DNA of 10,394 nt from Chloroflexota bacterium (GTDB lineage Bacteria; Chloroflexota; Dormibacteria; Dormibacterales; Dormibacteraceae), in NCBI GenBank assembly GCA_005880345.1, contig VBGE01000236.1, positions 1 to 10,394 of the forward strand, in the 5' to 3' direction. The notes under the pieces are model-generated. The model saw only the letters and a list, made by a program, of their open reading frames with translations, was not told where the DNA came from and searched no databases. A program made the position numbers and the translations under genes. Shown here piece by piece: positions 5,739 to 10,394 of this stretch (positions within the stretch are counted from its first letter, which is position 1; every line of letters starts with the position of its first letter).

Positions 5739-7112
5739 TCAGCCCCAGCGCTTCCGCCCCCTGGTTGGCCAGCCCGAAGATCGGAAACCCGAACACTCCG
5801 TACGCCGCGACGACGACGCAGACGCCGGCAGCGCGTACGCCGCCCCCCTTCGCGCCTCCTCGATCGGGCTCTGCATAAAAAGGACGCGCAAGGTGCCGAC
5901 CGCCGCGATCAGGCTCAGCACGGCGCCGAGCGCCCCCAGCCCGATCAGCCAGTAGTTCTGGCTCTGCGCCAGCGCAGCGGCCACCGCCAGCTCGCCGAAG
6001 AACCCCGCCAGCGGCGGCGCCCCCGCCAGCGACAGCATGGCCAGCGCCAGGCCGGCGGCGCGCACCGGGCGCACCGCGCCAAATCCCTGGATCGCCGGCT
6101 CACCGCCTTCTGCGCGCCCCAGCACCGCCGGCCCGCACGTGGCCGCGACGGCGAACGCGCCGAGGAGGAACAGCGACCCCGCGATGCCCGCGCGGTAATG
6201 CGTCGACAAGCCCGCGGCGATCCATCCCGCCTGGCCCACCGCCAGGTACGCCATGCGCGGGCGTGGCGAGCGCGCCGCGACCGCGGCCGCGCCGCCGCCC
6301 ACCATCGCGAGCGCCGCGACCACCTGCGCGTAAGGCGCATAGACCGCCGGGATCGGCAACAGCGCCGCGGCCAGCTTGATCGCCACGACCGCCGCCGCCA
6401 CCGCGACAAAGCCGATGACCAGCCCCGCGCCCAGAGGCGACGCGCCCAGGCCGATCGGCACGGCGCCGACGTGGAACGGGGCGACGCTCGACCGCACCGC
6501 CAGGCCGCTGAGCAGAAGCAGCACCGGGATCGCGATCACGACCGTCGGCTCCTTGCCCGCCAGCGAGGCGCGGATCGCGCTCAGGTCCGCGTTGCCCGTC
6601 GTCGCATACAGGAACGCAAGCCCGACCAGCACCAGCGCGCTCGCGATGCCTCCGACGACCAGCAGCCGCAGCGCCAGGTCGGGCCGGCGCAGCGAGACCA
6701 GCACCACGGCTGAGACAGCCGCCAGCTCGAGCCCGGCCCACAGGCCCAGCACGTCCGCCGACGACGCCGCCACCATCGCGCCGAACGCGGCAAGCAGGGG
6801 CATCGCCAGGCCGAAGTGCAGCGAATCCTCCGCTGTCCAGTCGGCAGCAGCCAGCGCGACCAGCGCGGTCAGCAAAGCGGCGGCCTTGACGAACAGCGCG
6901 AACCTGTCCTGCACCACCGCGCCGCCGAGGTAGGTCCCGAGCGTCGCGCCTGCCCACAGCTCGATGCCCAGCGCCACCAGGACGACAACCGCCGTCGCCT
7001 GCGGCAGGTACAGGCGCGCCGCGCGCGACAGCCACCCGAAGCGCCCCAGCATCATCACGCCCACCGCCGTCGCGACGACCAGCGCTTCCGGGACCCAAAC
7101 CGCGTATCTCAT
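5739..7112 (-). CDS. nuoN: NADH-quinone oxidoreductase subunit N (complex I antiporter-like), frameshifted near the 3' end
   Basis: This is a membrane-arm subunit of respiratory complex I, one of three antiporter-like proton-channel proteins. It is hydrophobic throughout, with about 13-14 membrane segments over 457 aa, and lies last in nuoL-nuoM-nuoN, 7 bases after the nuoM stop. The conserved TM5 glutamate is present (E129 in GLELAAVSAVVL), and PRMAYLAVGQAGW (285-297) matches the LAYSSIAHAG region. The TM7 lysine before PFH appears as R207, the TM8 lysine is not seen at its usual place (K246 is nearby), and the TM12 GFFGK is GFFGE (E374). After SPIEEAR the frame turns into a Ser/Arg-rich tail of about 35 aa. 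In the -1 frame the sequence reads VRAAGVCVVVAAYGVFGFP and on to a TAG at 5736-5734, a proper final membrane helix. One missing G in the G6 run (plus-strand C6, 5843-5848) explains this. Confidence 0.88.
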   Translation of the reverse strand: MRYAVWVPEALVVATAVGVMMLGRFGWLSRAARLYLPQATAVVVLVALGIELWAGATLGTYLGGAVVQDRFALFVKAAALLTALVALAAADWTAEDSLHFGLAMPLLAAFGAMVAASSADVLGLWAGLELAAVSAVVLVSLRRPDLALRLLVVGGIASALVLVGLAFLYATTGNADLSAIRASLAGKEPTVVIAIPVLLLLSGLAVRSSVAPFHVGAVPIGLGASPLGAGLVIGFVAVAAAVVAIKLAAALLPIPAVYAPYAQVVAALAMVGGGAAAVAARSPRPRMAYLAVGQAGWIAAGLSTHYRAGIAGSLFLLGAFAVAATCGPAVLGRAEGGEPAIQGFGAVRPVRAAGLALAMLSLAGAPPLAGFFGELAVAAALAQSQNYWLIGLGALGAVLSLIAAVGTLRVLFMQSPIEEARRGAAYALPASASSSRRTECSGFRSSGWPTRGRKRWG

Positions 7113-7119
7113 CGCGGCG

Positions 7120-8721
7120 CTACGTCCCCGGCGTCGGCGCCGCGTACGGCGACGACATGTCGGACAGGCCGGCGGCCATCTGGTTGATCAGGCCGGGGTC
7201 GAACAGCGGGAAGTCCGTGCCGGGGATCTTCGGACCGCCAGGGAAAAGTCCGACCCACAGCAGCCCGCCCGCCAGCAGGCCGAGATACCACGTCTCGCCC
7301 AGCGAGGCGTCGGAGACGCCCGGCGCGTCCGGGTTCGGCGCGCCGAACAGCACACGCCGCAGCAGGACCGCGAGCGCGACACCAACCACGGCCAGTCCCG
7401 CGGCGACCGCGAAGGCCCCTATGGGTTGGTTCTTGAAAGCACCGAAGAACGTCATCACCTCGGCCGAGTACGACGCGAGGATCGGCACGCCCAGCAGCGC
7501 GAACGCGGCCAGGGTCATGAGCCATGCCAGGTTCGGCATGCGAGGCGCCAGCCCGCTCAGAACCAGGGTGCTCCTCGTCTGCGCGCGCTCGGCCAGGGTC
7601 GTGGACACGCCCGCGATGAGCGCCGCCGCCAGGCCGCCGGTGAACAGGCTCAGCACGCTGCCCGCGATGCCCAGCGGCGACACGGCCGCGAAACCCAGCA
7701 CCGTGATGCCCCCCGGGACCATCGCCAGGTACGCGCCCACATGGCGCACGTCGGTGGAGCGCAAAGCTGTGAGCCCGGCGAGCCCGACCGTCAACGCGGC
7801 GAGCGCCGCCAGCAGCGGCGACAGGATGTGCCCCGCCGCGGGATCCGCGGCGATCACCGCTCGCAGCAGGAGGAACGCGCCAAGGCGGCTCGCCGACCCG
7901 GCGACGATGACCGTCACGCCCACCGGCGCCTCGGCCAGCACGTCCCGCACCCAGCCGTGCAGCGGGAACAGCGGCAGCCGCGTCGCCGCCGCGACGATCA
8001 TCACCAGGCTCACCGCGATCTGGATCCGAGGCGTCACCGCGTTGACCTTCAGCAGCGTGTCCATGTCGAACGTCTGCCCGCCGGTGACCGCGTACAGCGT
8101 GAAGGTGCCGACCGCGAGCGCCGCTGTGCCGAGACCCCAGTAGGCCACCAGGTTCCAGGCCGCGAAAGTTCGGCGTGGCCCGCCCCATCCCAGGATCAAC
8201 AGAGCCAGCGGCACCGCCGCCGCGCCCCAGAACAGGATCAGGACGAACATGTCGCGCGCGACGATCGCCCCGTTGACCGATGCCTCCGCGAGCAGCAGCA
8301 GGCAGAAGTAGCCGCGCACGCGCTCGCGCACGCCGAGAGACGCGAGCACCGACGCGATGCCGACGAGGCCTGAGGTGATGAGCATCACGAGCCCCGGGCC
8401 GTCGACGCCGAGGTGATAGCTCACGCCGATCGACGGCAGCCACGCGAGCTTCTCCTCGTACTGGAAGGTCGGCAGGAAGTTCTCGAACTGGTTGTAGGCG
8501 ATGAACAGGACGAGAAGCAGGCCGAGGTTCGTGAAGAAGGCGATCTGCTTCATCAGCACGTCGTAGCGTCCGCGTGGGTTGGGCATGGCCGCGATGGCCA
8601 CCGCGACGAGCACCGGGACCCAGATCAAAAGGCTCAGCAGGATCGGCGACGAGAAGATGTTGGAGCCCGGCACCACGGGCGCGGGCGTCGGCGTCGCGAA
8701 GACCATCGACAGCACGCTCAT
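7120..8721 (-). CDS. nuoM: NADH-quinone oxidoreductase subunit M (complex I antiporter-like)
   Basis: This is the middle antiporter-like subunit of complex I (533 aa, usual length about 500). The ATG at 8721 is chosen because its ATGA overlaps the nuoL stop by 4 bases; the open frame continues upstream only as a shadow inside nuoL. Family landmarks are SYHLGVDGPGLVMLITSGLV (101-120), the TM5 region MFVLILFWGAAAVPLALLIL (158-177), the TM7 signature RLPLFPLHGWVRDVLAEAP (248-266), and TM12 GVPILASYSAEVMTFFGAF with E421 in the position of the GEF glutamate. By eye, three residues central to proton transfer differ: the TM5 glutamate of FWE is G166, the TM7 lysine is R248 and the TM8 lysine (LLKMG) is R279. 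The His of the YSSVSH motif is Pro (AYLAMVPGG). The short Pro/Thr-rich segment near residue 10-20 is not typical. Confidence 0.92.
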   Translation of the reverse strand: MSVLSMVFATPTPAPVVPGSNIFSSPILLSLLIWVPVLVAVAIAAMPNPRGRYDVLMKQIAFFTNLGLLLVLFIAYNQFENFLPTFQYEEKLAWLPSIGVSYHLGVDGPGLVMLITSGLVGIASVLASLGVRERVRGYFCLLLLAEASVNGAIVARDMFVLILFWGAAAVPLALLILGWGGPRRTFAAWNLVAYWGLGTAALAVGTFTLYAVTGGQTFDMDTLLKVNAVTPRIQIAVSLVMIVAAATRLPLFPLHGWVRDVLAEAPVGVTVIVAGSASRLGAFLLLRAVIAADPAAGHILSPLLAALAALTVGLAGLTALRSTDVRHVGAYLAMVPGGITVLGFAAVSPLGIAGSVLSLFTGGLAAALIAGVSTTLAERAQTRSTLVLSGLAPRMPNLAWLMTLAAFALLGVPILASYSAEVMTFFGAFKNQPIGAFAVAAGLAVVGVALAVLLRRVLFGAPNPDAPGVSDASLGETWYLGLLAGGLLWVGLFPGGPKIPGTDFPLFDPGLINQMAAGLSDMSSPYAAPTPGT

Positions 8722-10394
8722 CGCGCGACCCCCGGCACCACCAACGCAAAGATCACCGCGAGCAACACGGCCAGCAGCACCACGACCGTGACCGCCGGCG
8801 CGCGCACGGCGGCCAGCGCCAGCTGGCCCGACGTCGCCGTGAAGCGGCCCAACGCAGAGTCGCCTTCGGGGATCCAGTTCCCCAACCGGCTCGCCATGTC
8901 GGTCACAGGTGCGATCAAGAACCGATCGACCAGGCCAAACGCCACCACAGTGCCGCGCCCGAGCCATCTCCCGGCCACGGCCGAGGCATACAGGGCCCCG
9001 TCCTTGTTCATCGCGAATGCGATGGTGCCGGCGGCGAGGCCGAGGATCCCGATCGCGATCCACACGACGACCGCGCCGGTCGACGCCGCCGGATGCTTCT
9101 GCCCGTCGAGAAAGTTCAGCCAGCTCGCCAGCAGCGAGGCGATCCAGAACGCTGCACCCGCGACGGCCATCCAGTACGGGTAGCCGACCACCTCCGCGGG
9201 AGCCTCGCGCACGCGGTCCGGCTCGAAGGCCCGCCTTCGTCGCAGGGGTCCGACCGCGGCACCCAGGAAGAGCCGCATGCCGCCGATCGCAACGACCAGG
9301 AGGGCGTAGCCGAGCGCGAATCCATTGAACGAGCGGGACTGGATGCCGAACGCCAATGCGCCGGCAGGCGCCAGGACGATGACCACGACGCATGCGATAA
9401 GTGCGCCCGCGCTCGCGCGCATCCTGCGCCAGGCGTCGCCCATCTCGGCGAGGTCGTTGGTCCGCATGGCGCCCGCGATCGCCGTCACCGCCATCACCGC
9501 GCCTGTCCGTGCAGGCGCGATCGCGAGGACGGCCGCGACACCGGCGATCGCGAAGGTGGCTCCCTGCACCGAGTATCCGTTCAGGAGAACCGTGGCCGCG
9601 ATGGCCATCGCGCCCGAGCCGAGCAGCGCGACCGCGCGCCTCGGCTCATTTCCGAACAGGCTGAGCAGCGGTGCGGCAACCGCCGCGACGAGCGTGGCCG
9701 AGATGAGCGCGCGAAGGGCCTGCACGTTGGATGCCGCGATGATCGGCATCAACCGGTACAGCAACACGATCGCCAGCACCGACCACACCGACTGCACGAT
9801 CGCGACCGCGGCCGGCGGCGCGGTGGTCGACGTCTGTGTGATCCACGAGCTGAACGGCCACAGCGCCAGGCGCCCCGCCACGCCGATGAACAGCAGCACC
9901 GAACCGACCACCAGCGAGCGCACCGTCCAACCCGGGTTGGTGTGGAGGATCGGGATCAATGTCGCGAGCGACTGGGTGCCGTAGCGCGCGTACAGCCATG
10001 CGATTCCGCAAAGCAGGCAGAGGTCCGTCAGAAACGGCAGGGCGAGAGCAACGCGCGCGCGGGTTGCCGCCTCATCGACCCCCCATCGGTGCTCGAGCAG
10101 CAAGTAGGTCATCGCGCCGCCGACCGCCCAGAAGCCGAACAGCTCGGCGAGGTCGGTGCTGATCAGCACGCCGACCGAAGCGAACAGCAGCGCGGTGATC
10201 GCGGCATGGAAGCGCGCAGCGCCGGGCTCGGATCGGCCCATCACCTGGTGCCAACCGATGGCGCCGATGAGGCACAGCTCGATGGCGACCAGCGCCGCGA
10301 CCGTGACGTGGTCCGCGTGCATGACGAGCTGGATGCCGAAGGACTGGAAGTTGATCGGGCCCTGGAAGGCGACTGACATGCTGAAGTACTGGTA
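8718..10394 (-). CDS. nuoL: NADH-quinone oxidoreductase subunit L (complex I antiporter-like), partial at the window edge
   Basis: This is the distal antiporter-like subunit of complex I. The frame stays open through the last base of the window (in-frame codons before the ATG at 10379 read YQYFS). The visible sequence also begins inside what is normally the second or third membrane segment, so the N-terminus is outside. The C-terminus has the NuoL-specific part: a segment that would correspond to the long lateral helix (GRGTVVAFGLVDRFLIAPV) and a last membrane anchor (VTVVVLLAVLLAVIFALVVPG). Counting from ATG 10379, the TM5 motif GWEGVG is FWAVGG (Glu to A85), the TM7 GKSAQFPLHTWL is GRLALWPFSSWI (Lys to R170, His to S177), and the TM8 histidine is Q196. 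No frameshift is seen. A distant relative such as a Mrp or hydrogenase antiporter subunit is possible, but the following nuoM and nuoN argue for complex I. Confidence 0.85.
   Translation of the reverse strand, partial: YQYFSMSVAFQGPINFQSFGIQLVMHADHVTVAALVAIELCLIGAIGWHQVMGRSEPGAARFHAAITALLFASVGVLISTDLAELFGFWAVGGAMTYLLLEHRWGVDEAATRARVALALPFLTDLCLLCGIAWLYARYGTQSLATLIPILHTNPGWTVRSLVVGSVLLFIGVAGRLALWPFSSWITQTSTTAPPAAVAIVQSVWSVLAIVLLYRLMPIIAASNVQALRALISATLVAAVAAPLLSLFGNEPRRAVALLGSGAMAIAATVLLNGYSVQGATFAIAGVAAVLAIAPARTGAVMAVTAIAGAMRTNDLAEMGDAWRRMRASAGALIACVVVIVLAPAGALAFGIQSRSFNGFALGYALLVVAIGGMRLFLGAAVGPLRRRRAFEPDRVREAPAEVVGYPYWMAVAGAAFWIASLLASWLNFLDGQKHPAASTGAVVVWIAIGILGLAAGTIAFAMNKDGALYASAVAGRWLGRGTVVAFGLVDRFLIAPVTDMASRLGNWIPEGDSALGRFTATSGQLALAAVRAPAVTVVVLLAVLLAVIFALVVPGVAR

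Noticed and set aside
6964..8373. Long plus-strand frame opposite nuoM, and a similar one at 4274-5581 opposite the PBP gene
   Set aside because: Both translate to Arg/Gln-rich or Val/Arg-rich text with no family features and lie wholly antisense to well-supported genes.
7120..9393. A 757-aa reading of nuoM starting inside nuoL
   Set aside because: The first ~224 residues are Arg/Gly-rich shadow sequence of nuoL. The nuoM family similarity begins at the ATG at 8721, which overlaps the nuoL stop by four bases.
8574..10376. 600-codon open frame on the plus strand opposite nuoL
   Set aside because: The product is Arg/Gln/His-rich and low-complexity with no recognisable domain. It is the antisense shadow of nuoL created by high GC and codon bias.
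1..10394. Mobile elements, CRISPR arrays, defence or toxin systems
   Set aside because: No transposase, integrase, spaced direct repeats or known defence domains were seen in any frame. The content is housekeeping.

Overview
The window is GC-rich, and almost every supported gene lies on the minus strand. It reads as bacterial housekeeping sequence, without phage, transposon or CRISPR content. The set dnaX, ybaB and recR, with an SRP RNA gene just upstream of dnaX and a 16S rRNA gene just downstream of recR, plus a class A penicillin-binding protein and a Nuo-type complex I cluster, fits a free-living bacterium. The large SRP RNA and the high GC suggest a Terrabacteria-type lineage (Chloroflexota, Dormibacterota or Actinomycetota-like). 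That placement is an inference and is weakly held.

Layout from the right edge, in the direction of transcription: (1) 10394-5734 holds nuoL (cut by the window edge), nuoM and nuoN, tightly coupled. They encode the three antiporter-like membrane subunits of NADH-quinone oxidoreductase. All three are recognisable, but several of the charged residues that carry protons in the classical enzyme appear to be replaced. nuoN has a probable one-base frameshift close to its end. (2) 5715-5609 is a short gap with a GGGGAGAGGG-type inverted and direct repeat. (3) 5608-2708 holds a bifunctional peptidoglycan synthase (PBP1a/ponA family) followed after 6 bases by a CDP-alcohol phosphatidyltransferase. The synthase has no ATG, GTG or TTG in the right place, and an ACG behind a good ribosome binding site is the best start. 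(4) About 2690-2445 is an SRP RNA that looks like the large type, with a 5' Alu-like pseudoknot domain. (5) 2406-233 is dnaX-ybaB-recR, the usual clamp-loader/nucleoid/recombination-repair cluster. dnaX is broken here: about 131 bases that should carry the Walker A motif are absent, and a second frame change separates the ATPase part from the C-terminal part. (6) 232-1 is the leader and promoter region of an rRNA operon, and the first ~33 bases of 16S rRNA run off the left edge.

The main surprises are the double lesion in an essential gene (dnaX), the unusual nuoLMN residues, the homopolymer-associated frameshift in nuoN, and the PBP start. Two of the three frame changes need a single missing base in a G/C run. 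Assembly or base-calling error must therefore be weighed against real biology before anything is made of the broken genes.
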